DNA from: Falsiroseomonas sp051860665
Lineage (GTDB): Bacteria > Pseudomonadota > Alphaproteobacteria > Acetobacterales > Acetobacteraceae
Length of the DNA: 64,000 nucleotides
Assembly (NCBI RefSeq): GCF_051860665.1
Contig: NZ_JBHYDM010000008.1
Span: 136,581 to 200,580 of the forward strand
Direction: 5' to 3'
The notes under the pieces were generated by a model. The model saw only the letters and a program-made list of their open reading frames with translations. It did no database searches and was not told where the DNA came from. Numbering within the stretch: position 1 is the first letter of the stretch; every line of letters begins with the position of its first letter. The position numbers and the translations under genes are program-made. Below are positions 7,918 through 15,551 of this stretch, one piece after another.

Positions 7918-8133
7918 ATGGACAAGGAGTATTCGGCCGGCGCCATGGCGCTTGCCAGCTGGGCGCTGCTGAACGTGCTGCTCGTGCACATGAAGGAGAC
8001 GGGCGCGCTCACGGACGAGACCCGTCGTGATCTGATGGACCGGGCTCTTCGTGCCGTTGAGGGGCCGCGTCCCCAGCCAGGCGAGAAGGATCTAACTGAG
8101 GGGGCTCGCCGGCTGCTGGAGGAGTGGATGTAG
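7918..8133 (+). CDS. small plus-strand phage protein (71 aa) inside the early region
   Basis: 71 residues reading against the early operon. It has one of the best ribosome-binding sites in the prophage (GGAGGAAGGG ending just before ATG 7918). The protein is helical: MDKEYSAGAMALASWALLNV, then an acidic, charged half with LTDETRRDLMDRALRAVEG and a C-terminal amphipathic helix. It overlaps the 3' part of a weaker minus-strand frame (8009-8224). No family is named; the start signal and composition make it a probable real gene, possibly expressed in the lysogen like the repressor. Confidence 0.6.
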   Translation: MDKEYSAGAMALASWALLNVLLVHMKETGALTDETRRDLMDRALRAVEGPRPQPGEKDLTEGARRLLEEWM

Positions 8134-8224
8134 CTCCGGCCAGGATGGCCTCGTTCAGCTCTCGGATGTACCGGCGCGAGAAGCCGTGGCCGGCCCCACT
8201 CGATTTCTTGGCCGGGCCGATCAT
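8009..8224 (-). CDS. possible small phage protein (71 aa), overlapped on the other strand
   Basis: The ATG at 8224 overlaps the stop of the upstream gene as ATGA, the coupling seen across the operon. The first half (SRRYIRELNEAILAGATS) looks like a genuine helix, but the second half is low-complexity Pro/Gly/Asp. It overlaps the better supported plus-strand gene 7918-8133 by 125 bases. Both could be real; this one is the weaker. Confidence 0.35.
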   Translation of the reverse strand: MIGPAKKSSGAGHGFSRRYIRELNEAILAGATSTPPAAGEPPQLDPSRLAGDAAPQRHEEPGPSDHDGSRP

Positions 8225-8529
8225 GCGGCCCTCCCGTCCGCAATCCGCGCCAAGACGCCGCGGCGCAGGCCGATCAGGAAGGCGTCCGCCAGTGTCACCG
8301 CCTGCGCGTCCAGGCAGCCCTGCACGCAATCGGCCACCGGCACGCCGGGCAGCGTTCCCCCGTCGCGCAGCTCTCGCGCCACCCAGTAGGCGCGGCCGCG
8401 CTGGTAGAAGACGCGGAAGCGCTTGCCGTCGACCGAAACCGAGATGAAGGGATCATCCGCACCCGGCACGGCGCTGCGCGCCATGCTCTCGGGATAGGCC
8501 CCGCCGGGGGAGGCCACGAAGGCGTTCAT
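8221..8529 (-). CDS. phage hypothetical protein (102 aa)
   Basis: 102 residues. A beta-rich centre (DPFISVSVDGKRFRVFYQRG) is followed by a helix-containing C terminus with AVTLADAFLIGLRRGVLARI. Four-base overlap with the ParB-like gene upstream. No family recognised; expression with the early operon is inferred from the overlap. Confidence 0.6.
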   Translation of the reverse strand: MNAFVASPGGAYPESMARSAVPGADDPFISVSVDGKRFRVFYQRGRAYWVARELRDGGTLPGVPVADCVQGCLDAQAVTLADAFLIGLRRGVLARIADGRAA

Positions 8530-9380
8530 GCCGCTTTCCCTTCTTCGCCGGATGCGATCTCGCCTTCGCTCACCAGGTAGGCGAGGAACTGCTTGCGGGC
8601 CGCCTTGCCCGCCTTGTTCGCGCCGGCCTTGCGCCAGGCGCTCAGCAGCGCCTGAAGAAGCCGCTGCGTCTCGGCGGCGGGGCTGCTGGACGGGGCGCCG
8701 GCGAATTCGGACAGGGCGGCGGAGACGTTGCGCGCCGGGCTGTCGGGCCGGGTCAGGGCGCTGGCGATCTTGATCTGCACCAGCGCCGGCTGGGCCGCGA
8801 TCTTGTCCAGCTCCGCGCCGCTATCGGCCACGGGGTGGGACGCCAACATCGCCCGCACCTGCGGGTCGATCTTGGCCCGAGCGACGGCCTGCTGGATGGT
8901 CCGCTCGGACAAGCCGAGCCGCTCGGCCGTGGCTGCAGAGAAGCGTCCGGGAAAAGTCGCAGAGGTTTGCGACTTTTCTTTCCCCTTGTTTTTGCTGGCC
9001 TTCCCGTGCGCAGTCTGTGGGTGCAGCGCCTCGTACAATTCCTTGCGCTTGGCCAGGAACACCGAGCGATCGAGCTGCGACAGCTCCCGTCGCATCAGGT
9101 TCTCGTCGATCTCCAGCAGCTCGGCCTCAAGGCCGGTGGCGTCGCTGACGATGGCGTCGATGTGGCTGAGGCCGGCGGCGCGCGCCGCCGCGGTGCGGTG
9201 GGCGCCGGCGAACAGGCGATGGCGCCCGTTGGCATCGGCCGGACCGACCGTGATCGGCGTATCCTGCCCGCGTTCCTCCATGCTGGCGGCCAGCATGGCG
9301 ACATAATCGGCATCGACCGCCCGAAGCCGCTCCCCGACCTCGATATGGTCAAGCGGGATCGACAGGATTTCCCTGTTCAT
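8526..9380 (-). CDS. phage ParB/Srx-fold nuclease-like DNA-binding protein
   Basis: 284 residues with the ParB N-terminal fold: IPLDHIEVGERLR, the box 'AASMEERGQDTPITVGP', and the GRHRLFAGAHRTAAARAAGL motif equivalent to the ParB GERR/CTP-binding loop. A helical HTH region follows (RLGLSERTIQQAVARAKI), then a variable C terminus. In phages these proteins may act as regulators or partition-like DNA-binding factors; some have nuclease activity. In Mu-like phages of alphaproteobacteria a ParB-like gene between ner and A is a known arrangement. The start overlaps ner by four bases. Confidence 0.85.
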   Translation of the reverse strand: MNREILSIPLDHIEVGERLRAVDADYVAMLAASMEERGQDTPITVGPADANGRHRLFAGAHRTAAARAAGLSHIDAIVSDATGLEAELLEIDENLMRRELSQLDRSVFLAKRKELYEALHPQTAHGKASKNKGKEKSQTSATFPGRFSAATAERLGLSERTIQQAVARAKIDPQVRAMLASHPVADSGAELDKIAAQPALVQIKIASALTRPDSPARNVSAALSEFAGAPSSSPAAETQRLLQALLSAWRKAGANKAGKAARKQFLAYLVSEGEIASGEEGKAA

Positions 9381-9691
9381 GCGGCCTCCGATTTCTGACG
9401 GTGCGGGGACGGGATCGCGACGCTAGGGTGCGTCCCGTTGGTGGAGCGCGGCCGGGAAGTCCCCTCGGGGGTCCAGCGGTCGGGCCAAAGGGTGTGAGGG
9501 GTCTCGCCGAGGGCTTCGGCGATGCGCTGCTCGATGGCCGGGCTATAGTCCGGGCGCAGCAGGGTGTTGGTGATGCCCGCCTGGTTGTAGCCCCAGGTCC
9601 GGGACAGGACGGTGATGGGGCCGAAGCGCTTGCGCAGTTCGCCCTTGATGTCCTCCCGGTGCCAGCCTTGCGGTACCCCGCGCTTCGCCAT
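9377..9691 (-). CDS. ner: Ner-like early regulator
   Basis: 104 residues from ATG 9691. The start 'MAKRGVPQGWHREDIKGELR' is the classic opening of Ner/Nlp proteins (W-H-x-x-D-I-K-x-x-L-R-K-R-G), followed by the HTH pair around RFGPITVLSRTWGYNQAG and AIEQRIAEALGETPHTLWP. Ner of Mu represses early and repressor transcription to control the lytic switch. It is the first gene of the leftward operon and faces the repressor across 154 bases. An ATG 27 bases upstream is possible but would add residues absent from the family. Confidence 0.86.
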   Translation of the reverse strand: MAKRGVPQGWHREDIKGELRKRFGPITVLSRTWGYNQAGITNTLLRPDYSPAIEQRIAEALGETPHTLWPDRWTPEGTSRPRSTNGTHPSVAIPSPHRQKSEAA

Positions 9692-9845
9692 GCCCGACCG
9701 TCTCCCGTCCAGTCGCACGCGGCTGGCCAGGTGGCCGGCGCGGGTGACTTCCTGCGGTGAGATTGCATGAGATTTGGTGGTCGAGCAACACGAAAATCCA
9801 TGTCGGACTTCGCATGCTCCGTAATTCGGTGGAAATCGTCCCTAA
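9692..9845. promoter_or_regulatory. divergent operator/promoter region between ner and the repressor
   Basis: This 154-base gap separates the divergent early and repressor transcripts, where Mu places Pe, Pc and the operators. It is locally AT-richer than its surroundings. An imperfect palindrome CCGTAATTCGG lies at 9819-9829, with related TCGGA/TCCGA words at about 9803 and 9865. Assignment as operators is inference from position and symmetry. Confidence 0.5.
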
Positions 9846-10418
9846 ATGCCTGAAATCACGGAACTCCGACACGACCTGCAGGGCCATGACGCGGATGTCG
9901 GTGTTGGCGCCCCGAACCCCGACGCGAAATCTCGTGGGGAGCGCCTACGCCTTGCTCTGAGGGATGCGGGCGGAAACGCGACGGTCTCAGGCCGGGCAGC
10001 CATTCCGAAGACCACGATCGACGGTTATCTCCGGGGTGGAGAGATGAAGCTCTCAAATGCCGTGGCCCTGGCCGAGGCCACCGGCGTCCGCCTCGAATGG
10101 CTGGCCACTGGAGCCGGCCCGATGCGAGAAGGCGCAGCGCCACAACCGTCCGTACCGCCAGCACCACCAGCTCGGCCGCGCTTGTTCTCGCTGATCAACG
10201 CGGATCGTCTAGGAGCCGCCTATGCCGCCGCACTGCAGGCGCTGGCCGCGCGTGGGCAGCAAGGCGCGGAGCCACGCCGCGTCATGCAAATTACAACCTT
10301 GATCTACGACAGCCTGACGGAAGCCGAGGAAAAGTCTGGCTTTTCGGACGATGCTCCACAGATCGACATTCAGAACGATTCGCAAAAACCCGTCGATGCC
10401 AACCCGAAAGGGCGTTGA
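9846..10418 (+). CDS. phage repressor (c-like), helix-turn-helix
   Basis: 190 residues. Residues about 30-75 form an XRE/Mu-c-like helix-turn-helix: ERLRLALRDAGGNATVSGRA, then IPKTTIDGYLRGGEMKLSNA and the 'ALAEATGVRLEWLATG.GPM' ending typical of phage repressors and of HTH domains that recognise a position then a cofactor. A Pro/Ala linker and a helical C-terminal domain (INADRLGAAYAAALQALAAR) follow, probably for oligomerisation; there is no S24 peptidase. It is the only sizeable gene transcribed toward the phage end, as the Mu c repressor is. No strong ribosome-binding site precedes the ATG. Confidence 0.82.
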   Translation: MPEITELRHDLQGHDADVGVGAPNPDAKSRGERLRLALRDAGGNATVSGRAAIPKTTIDGYLRGGEMKLSNAVALAEATGVRLEWLATGAGPMREGAAPQPSVPPAPPARPRLFSLINADRLGAAYAAALQALAARGQQGAEPRRVMQITTLIYDSLTEAEEKSGFSDDAPQIDIQNDSQKPVDANPKGR

Positions 10419-10486
10419 CTATCGTATAAAAGTTCCGCATTTGTTCCTAGCCGCGACGTCTTAATACGATCGCGTAGGGAGCCATC

Positions 10487-10660
10487 ATGTCGACCAGGCC
10501 GTCCTCTCCGCCTGCCGTCTCCACCGAGCTGTTGCAGGCCTTGCTTGGGCCGGCGAGCCCGCACCCCTCGCCGCCCACCACCATCACGATCCATGTGCAA
10601 TCGGGGGGCTGCCTAACTCTCGTCCTCGCCCCGCACGGCTTGGCCGCGCCGAGCGAGTAA
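10487..10660 (+). CDS. small protein (57 aa) between the repressor and the phage end
   Basis: A 57-codon frame starting ATG 10487, six bases after a TAGGGA ribosome-binding-like sequence and ending TAA at 10660, just before a large inverted repeat. The protein is Pro/Ser/Thr-rich with a short hydrophobic C-terminal run (GCLTLVLAPHGLAAPSE). The function is unknown. Co-transcription with the repressor is plausible. Confidence 0.4.
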   Translation: MSTRPSSPPAVSTELLQALLGPASPHPSPPTTITIHVQSGGCLTLVLAPHGLAAPSE

Positions 10661-10716
10661 GAGGGCGGCGTCTCAGCCTAAGAGCCGCCTCAGGGACCGA
10701 CTGAGACGCCGCCTCC
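10661..10716 (+). terminator. inverted repeat downstream of the repressor unit
   Basis: Thirteen-base perfect arms GGCGGCGTCTCAG (10664-10676) and CTGAGACGCCGCC (10701-10713) enclose a 24-base loop. It starts directly after the stop of the 57-codon frame. There is no T-run, so it is either a weak terminator for the rightward repressor transcript or another structural site. Confidence 0.5.
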
Positions 10717-10717
10717 C

Positions 10718-10885
10718 ATTTCCAAAATGTCCTGGCAAAATCCGCCCGTGCGGCGCGCTTTCCAGAGACGGCTACCCCGCGTCACGCCCGGGCCGCCTCG
10801 CCGCCTAACCCTCGGCGAACCGCCATTTATCCCGCCACGTCCCCGCACGTCCCGCCAGATCCCGGATTTCCAACATCATCTGTCA
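10718..10885 (-). other. Mu-like phage left terminus with candidate transposase-binding repeats
   Basis: A 168-base non-coding stretch between the last phage frame and the disrupted host gene, where Mu carries its L1-L3 transposase sites. Repeated words are present: ATTTCCAA at 10718-10725 and again at 10866-10873, and a cluster of GACGTG/GGCGGGA-type repeats at about 10830-10858. The final bases read CTGTCA, that is TGACAG inward from the phage end. Site assignment is inference. Confidence 0.55.
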
Positions 10886-12001
10886 GGGAACAACCTCGCC
10901 GTCGGAGAGGAACAGCTCCGTCCGCATCGGCCCGGCATGGCCGACGCGGCGATGCACCCGCGCCAGGCTCTCCGCCAGGCCCTCGGCCGGGAACATGCCC
11001 TGCAGCACCGTGGTCTGCGGGTGGGATTTCTGGATCTGGCGCAGGCCGTGGCCATAGGCGAATTCGTAGATCGGCGCGCCATAGGGGCCGGCGCCCTCGG
11101 CGTGGTCGGAAATCAGCGTGCCGCCATGTTCCGCCACCAGGTCATCCGCGGCATCCCGCGTCGGCGGCGCCAGCATGGTGAAGACCGCCGTCATGCCCGC
11201 CGGCACTAGGCCGCCGAGCGCGCGCATCATGGAAGGCGCCGGCGCCTCATGGATCGAGATCAGCTTCTTCAGGATGCCGGCCTCCTTCGCCAGGCGCAGG
11301 CCGAAGCGGGTGGCGCTGAGGTAGTCGGGAAATCCCAGGATCACCTCCCGCCAATCCCAGGCGGGGGCGAGGGGCAGCTCCACCTCGGTGATGATGCCGT
11401 TGGTGCCATAGGCGTGGTGCACCAGCTCCACGTCGCGGCCGCGCAGTTCCAGGCTGCGGGGCTCGGCCTCGATGCTCAGCATCTGCAGCGCGGTGATATT
11501 GCCGCGGTCGCGCAGCATGCCGAAGCCGCAGCTGCCCATGCCGCCCGATCCGCCCGCGATGAAGCCCGCCACGGTGCTCGCCTTGCGGGTGGAGGGATGG
11601 ATCCGCACCTCCCACCCCCTGGGCCGCAGCGCGGCGTCCAGCAGGTCCATCCGCATCCCGCTGCCGCAGCGCACCGCGCCATCCCGCTGCCAGATGATGC
11701 CATCCAGGCCGCGCAGGTCGAGCAGGATGCCGCCGGCCAGCGGCACGGATTGCCCGTAATTGGCCGTGCCGCCGCCGCGCGGCACCAGCGGGATGCGCAG
11801 CCGCACCGCCTGCCGCACCACATGCCGCAGCTCCGCCACGTCGCGCGGCGCCACGATGAGGTCCGCCGCCTTGCCTGCCAGCGCCTTCCGCAGCAGTGGG
11901 CTGACGGCAAAGTTGTCGCGCGAGCGCAGGCGGATTTCCGCGCCATCCTCAATGACCGGCACATCGCCGATGGAGGCGACGAATTCGCCGATGGCATACA
12001 T
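10883..12001 (-). pseudogene. FAD-binding PCMH-type oxidase, 3' end cut off by the prophage
   Basis: A 372-residue frame from ATG 12001. It has the FAD-binding PCMH domain (LIVAPRDVAELRHVV, then PLVPRGGGTANYGQ, and the HPSTRKASTVAGFIAGGSGG loop). It aligns along its length with the intact 458-residue paralogue at 15548-16924, but stops where that protein has EFMIWEGRTA; about 78 C-terminal residues, including the conserved closing region, are missing. The last codons are host sequence up to GTTCCC and the stop TGA is the first three bases of the prophage end. It is therefore an interrupted gene; activity of the fragment is unlikely. It diverges from the hydrolase at 12066. Confidence 0.88.
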
Positions 12002-12065
12002 GCTGCTTGTCCCGCTGCGGCCTGACGTAAGGCCAAGCAAGCGATATGCCGCGAGCGGAGCGCCC

Positions 12066-12824
12066 ATGCATGTAACGGATGTGATCTACCACCCGGAGGG
12101 GCTGCCGGCCCGCCTCTACCAGCCGGAGGGGCCGGGGCGGCATCCGGCCGTGGTTTCCGTGCATGGCGGTGCCTGGACTTTTGGCGACCGGATGATGAAT
12201 GCGGCGCTGGATGGCGCGCTGGCGGAGGCGGGCGTGCTGGTGATGGCGCCGGAGATGCGCAAGCCGCCGGCGCATCGCTACCCGGCCTCGGTGGAGGATA
12301 TCCGCCAGGCCATCGCCTGGCTGAAGGCGCAGCCGGGTGTGGGGCCGGTGGGCGGCCTCGGCACCTCCTCCGGCGGCCACCAGGTGATGCTGGCGGCGCT
12401 GCGGCCGGAGGCGAATACCACGCTGGCTTTCGTCGCCGTCTGCTGGGGCGTGCTGGATCCGCTGGCGCGCTACCGCATGGCGCAGGCGAAGGGATTGGAG
12501 AAGCTGCTGGCCGCGCATCACGCCTGGTGGCCGGATGCGGCGGCGATGGAGGATGGCAGCCCGCAGCATATCGTCGAACGCGGCGAGGCGCTGCCGCCGC
12601 CGACGCTGCTGATCCAGGGCGATGCGGATGCGAACCTGACGCCGGACATGGCGCAGCGTTTCGCCGCCACCTGCCGCGCGCGCGGTGCCGCGGTGGATCT
12701 TCGGATATCTCCCGGCCGCGGCCATCTCTTCATCACCGAAGATCCGCAGGCGGTGGATTCACGCGCGGCCATCGCCGCCATCGCAGGCTTCGTGCATGCC
12801 CAGGCCGCGGTCACTCCGGCCTGA
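12066..12824 (+). CDS. alpha/beta hydrolase of the HSL/esterase type
   Basis: 252 residues. The oxyanion-hole motif HGG is at 33-35 (SVHGGAWTFGD), the nucleophile elbow GTSSG at 99-103 gives S101, an acidic residue sits at D186 or D188 (QGDADANLTP), and the histidine is H220 (GRGHLF). This is the catalytic set of hormone-sensitive-lipase-like esterases. The substrate is unknown. It is divergent from the broken oxidase with only 64 bases between start codons and is followed at 12954 by the ABC importer genes, so it may act on the imported compound or a product of it. Confidence 0.83.
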   Translation: MHVTDVIYHPEGLPARLYQPEGPGRHPAVVSVHGGAWTFGDRMMNAALDGALAEAGVLVMAPEMRKPPAHRYPASVEDIRQAIAWLKAQPGVGPVGGLGTSSGGHQVMLAALRPEANTTLAFVAVCWGVLDPLARYRMAQAKGLEKLLAAHHAWWPDAAAMEDGSPQHIVERGEALPPPTLLIQGDADANLTPDMAQRFAATCRARGAAVDLRISPGRGHLFITEDPQAVDSRAAIAAIAGFVHAQAAVTPA

Positions 12825-12953
12825 GCAGCGGCGTGCAATTGGGCAGCGGCGTGTAACGCGTGCCGCAGCAGCCGCATCATGCGGATGGCATGGCGCTTGC
12901 ACACGTCTGCGTTGTGCCGCCGAGGTTCCGGCGACACGACAGGAGATGGGACG

Positions 12954-13985
12954 ATGCGTCACCGCCCTTCCACCGCCACGCTGGACCTTTCGCGCCGCGC
13001 GCTGATCGGCACCGCGGGTGCGGCCACCGCCCTGGCCCTGATGGCGCCGCGCCTGGCCCGGTCACAGACCGAAAAGATTGTCCTGACAATCGACTGGTTG
13101 CCGACCGGCGACAAGCAGGCGGGCTTCGGCGGCCTCGCCCAGGGCTTCTTCGCCGCCGAGGGGCTGGATGTGGAAATCCGCCGTGGCAGCGGCGCGGCGG
13201 ATAGCCTGAACAAGGTCGCGACCGGCGCCTCCCACTTCGGCTATTCCGATATCGCCAATGTCATGGCGGCGCGGCCGCAGGGGGCGATGGTGAAGGCCAT
13301 CTTCTCCCTGCATGCGAAACCGGCGCATGCCGTCATCACGCTGAACAGCAGCGGGATCACCAGCTTTGCCGATCTGCAGGGCAAGTCGCTCGGCACCGCG
13401 CCCACGGCCTCGTCAAACCTGTTCTTCCCGCTGGTGATGCGCGATGCGGGGCTCGATCCCGCGCGCGTGCGCATCGTCAACACCGACCCGGCGGCGCTGG
13501 GGCCGATGCTGCTGACCAGGCGGGTGGACGCCGCCATGCTGTGGCTGACCAATACCGTGCAGCTGGAAGGCCCGGCGCGGGAGCAGGGGGCGGAGCTGGT
13601 GGTGCTGCCCTTCACGCTCGCCGGCCTGCGCATGTACAGCGGCGTGCTGATCGCCTCCGACGAGACGCTGGCGCGGCGCGGCGACCTGACGCGCCGCTTC
13701 CTGCGCGCCATGCGGCGGTCCCTGCTGTTCCAGCAGCAGGACCCGCTGGCCGTGGCGCGCGCGACGGCCGCGCTGAACCCGCAGCAGAATCCCGAGATCG
13801 AGGCCAGCCGCATCGAGATCATGAAGCGCAGCATGCTGGAGATGGACCCGGCGCGCTTCGGCCATTTCGACCCCTCCGTGCTGCGCGAGACCTATGGATG
13901 GCTGGTGCGCGCCCAGAACCTGAATCCGGCGACGGACCCCGAAAGCTTCGTCGATCGCAGCTTCATGCCCGCCACCGGCACATGA
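12954..13985 (+). CDS. ABC transporter substrate-binding protein, NMT1/SsuA-like
   Basis: 343 residues. A twin-arginine signal (SRRALIGTAGAATALALMAP, cleavage near ARSQ) leads to a two-lobe periplasmic-binding fold: KIVLTIDWLPTGDKQAGF at the N terminus, then the GSGAADSLNKVATGASHFGY hinge characteristic of the NMT1/SsuA/ThiY family, and a C-terminal lobe ending FVDRSF. Such proteins bind aromatic sulfonates, thiamine precursors or other small organics. AGGAGA lies 7 bases before ATG 12954. The stop overlaps the ATPase start, so binding protein, ATPase and permease form one importer. Confidence 0.86.
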   Translation: MRHRPSTATLDLSRRALIGTAGAATALALMAPRLARSQTEKIVLTIDWLPTGDKQAGFGGLAQGFFAAEGLDVEIRRGSGAADSLNKVATGASHFGYSDIANVMAARPQGAMVKAIFSLHAKPAHAVITLNSSGITSFADLQGKSLGTAPTASSNLFFPLVMRDAGLDPARVRIVNTDPAALGPMLLTRRVDAAMLWLTNTVQLEGPAREQGAELVVLPFTLAGLRMYSGVLIASDETLARRGDLTRRFLRAMRRSLLFQQQDPLAVARATAALNPQQNPEIEASRIEIMKRSMLEMDPARFGHFDPSVLRETYGWLVRAQNLNPATDPESFVDRSFMPATGT

Positions 13986-14776
13986 CGCCCGCCATCCGCT
14001 TCGAGGGAGTCGGCCATACCTATGCCGTGCGCCAGGGCACGCCGGTGCAGGCACTTTCGGACGTGTCCTTCGACGTGGCGCCCGATGAATTTTTGGCCGT
14101 GGTCGGCCCATCCGGCTGCGGCAAGTCCACGCTGCTGCGGATGATCGCGGGGCTGCTGGCGCCGACGCGCGGCCGCGTGCAGGTGCGTGGTGCCGCGCCG
14201 GCGACGCAGCAGGCGGCGATGGCGCTGGCCTTCCAGAAGCCGACGCTGCTGCCCTGGTTCGACGTGCTGGGCAATGTGCTGTTTCCGCTGAAGCATCGCG
14301 GTTTGCGCATCGGCGCGCCAGAGCGCGAGCGGGCGCGGGGGCTGCTGGCCATGATGGGCCTGGCGGATTTCGCCGCGCGCCGCCCGGATGAACTCTCGGG
14401 CGGGATGCAGCAGCGCGTCGCGCTGTGCCGCGCGCTGGTGACGGAACCGGAAATCCTGCTGCTGGACGAGCCCTTCTCCGCCCTCGATGCGCTGACGCGC
14501 GACGAGCTGGGCTTCGAGCTGCTGCGCCTCGGCGCCGCGCGGCCGCGCACCGTGGTGCTCATCACCCATTCGGTGGCGGAGGCGGTGATGCTGGCCGACC
14601 GCGTGCTGGTGATGTCGCCGCGCCCGGGTCGCATCGCCGCGGAAATCATCCCCGACCTGCCCCGCCCGCGCGGGCCGGAGGTCACCCGCCTGCCCGCCTT
14701 CCAGGAGGCCATCAACGATGTCCGGGACACCATCACTCGAACAGGCGCCGCCCGGCTTCCGGGTCTCGCTGCCTAG
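13982..14776 (+). CDS. ABC transporter ATP-binding protein, nitrate/sulfonate/taurine type
   Basis: 264 residues. Walker A GPSGCGKST at 42-50, Q-loop near FQKP (85-88), signature LSGGMQQR at 138-145, Walker B LLLDEP at 159-164, and the H-loop at LITHSVAEA. The length and the short regulatory tail fit the SsuB/TauB class. The start overlaps the stop of the binding-protein gene (ATGA) and the 3' end overlaps the permease by 59 bases. It energises import with the two neighbouring proteins. Confidence 0.93.
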   Translation: MTPAIRFEGVGHTYAVRQGTPVQALSDVSFDVAPDEFLAVVGPSGCGKSTLLRMIAGLLAPTRGRVQVRGAAPATQQAAMALAFQKPTLLPWFDVLGNVLFPLKHRGLRIGAPERERARGLLAMMGLADFAARRPDELSGGMQQRVALCRALVTEPEILLLDEPFSALDALTRDELGFELLRLGAARPRTVVLITHSVAEAVMLADRVLVMSPRPGRIAAEIIPDLPRPRGPEVTRLPAFQEAINDVRDTITRTGAARLPGLAA

Positions 14777-15551
14777 CCTGAACCTCGGCTGGCTGCGCCG
14801 GCTGGGCGTGGCGGTGCTGACGCTGGCCACGCTGGTGCTGGTCTGGGAGGCCGGCGTGCGGATCTTCGCCGTGCCGCGCTTCATCCTGCCGGCGCCGAGC
14901 GCGGTCTGGACGGAAACGGTGGCGGTGGGGCCGGCGCTTTTCGTCGACCTGCGCGCGACGCTGACCACCGTGCTGGGCGGCTATATCGTCGCGATCCTGG
15001 TGGCCTTTCCCATTGCGGTCGCCATCTCCTCCTCCCGCGCCGCGTCTTCCGCCATCTATCCGCTGCTGCTGGTGAAGCAGTCGATTCCGGTGGTGGCGCT
15101 GGCGCCGATCCTGACGGTGGTGATGGGCACCGGCGAATCCGCCCGCATCACCATCACCGCGCTGATCGCCATTTTTCCATTGGTGGTCGGCATGGCCACC
15201 GGATTGTCTGCCGCGCCGCGCGAGTTGCTGGAGCTCAGCGCATCCATGAAAGCGTCCTGGTTCAAGCGGCTGGTCGATATCCGCCTGCCCTGCGCCGTGC
15301 CGCATGTTTTCGGGGCGCTGAAGGTGGCGATCGGGCTGGCCTTGATCGGCGCGGTGGTGGCGGAATTCGTCGCGGCGGAGCGGGGGCTCGGCTACCTGAT
15401 CTATTCCTCCACTGCCTATTTCCGCCTGCCGGTCGCCTTCGGCGCCATGCTGGTCCTGTCCTGCATGGGCATGCTGCTGTTCCAGGCGGTGGTTCTGGCG
15501 GAACGCATCTTCTTTCCCTGGGCCGTTAGCCGCGAGGAGGACCCCGCATGA
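14718..15551 (+). CDS. ABC transporter permease, BPD/TauC type
   Basis: 277 residues with about six membrane segments, the first at LGVAVLTLATLVLVWEAGV, and the 'EEA'-like cytoplasmic loop represented by APRELLELSASMKASWFKRL (EAA-loop that docks the ATPase). The C-terminal GAVVAEFVAAERGLGYLI segment is characteristic of the TauC/SsuC family. It begins inside the ATPase gene and ends four bases into the next gene, so the order is binding protein, ATPase, permease, oxidase. Confidence 0.9.
   Translation: MSGTPSLEQAPPGFRVSLPSLNLGWLRRLGVAVLTLATLVLVWEAGVRIFAVPRFILPAPSAVWTETVAVGPALFVDLRATLTTVLGGYIVAILVAFPIAVAISSSRAASSAIYPLLLVKQSIPVVALAPILTVVMGTGESARITITALIAIFPLVVGMATGLSAAPRELLELSASMKASWFKRLVDIRLPCAVPHVFGALKVAIGLALIGAVVAEFVAAERGLGYLIYSSTAYFRLPVAFGAMLVLSCMGMLLFQAVVLAERIFFPWAVSREEDPA

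Larger units (their letters stand above)
1..10885 (-). mobile_element. Mu-like transposable prophage, early (repressor) end, incomplete at the left window edge
   Basis: The segment carries the Mu early-region layout: a repressor reading rightward, then ner, transposase A, ATPase B, Gam and GemA reading leftward, nearly all with 1-11 base overlaps. Only the repressor end is present; the late genes and the second terminus lie left of the window. The right boundary is set at 10885 because an FAD-oxidase gene is cut there, the phage side ends in CA (TG when read from the phage end), and the coding sequence stops exactly on those bases. Mu transposition duplicates 5 bp of target, which here would be GGGAA at 10886-10890; the other copy should flank the distant end. 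The existence of the prophage is certain and the exact terminus is likely. Confidence 0.93.
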
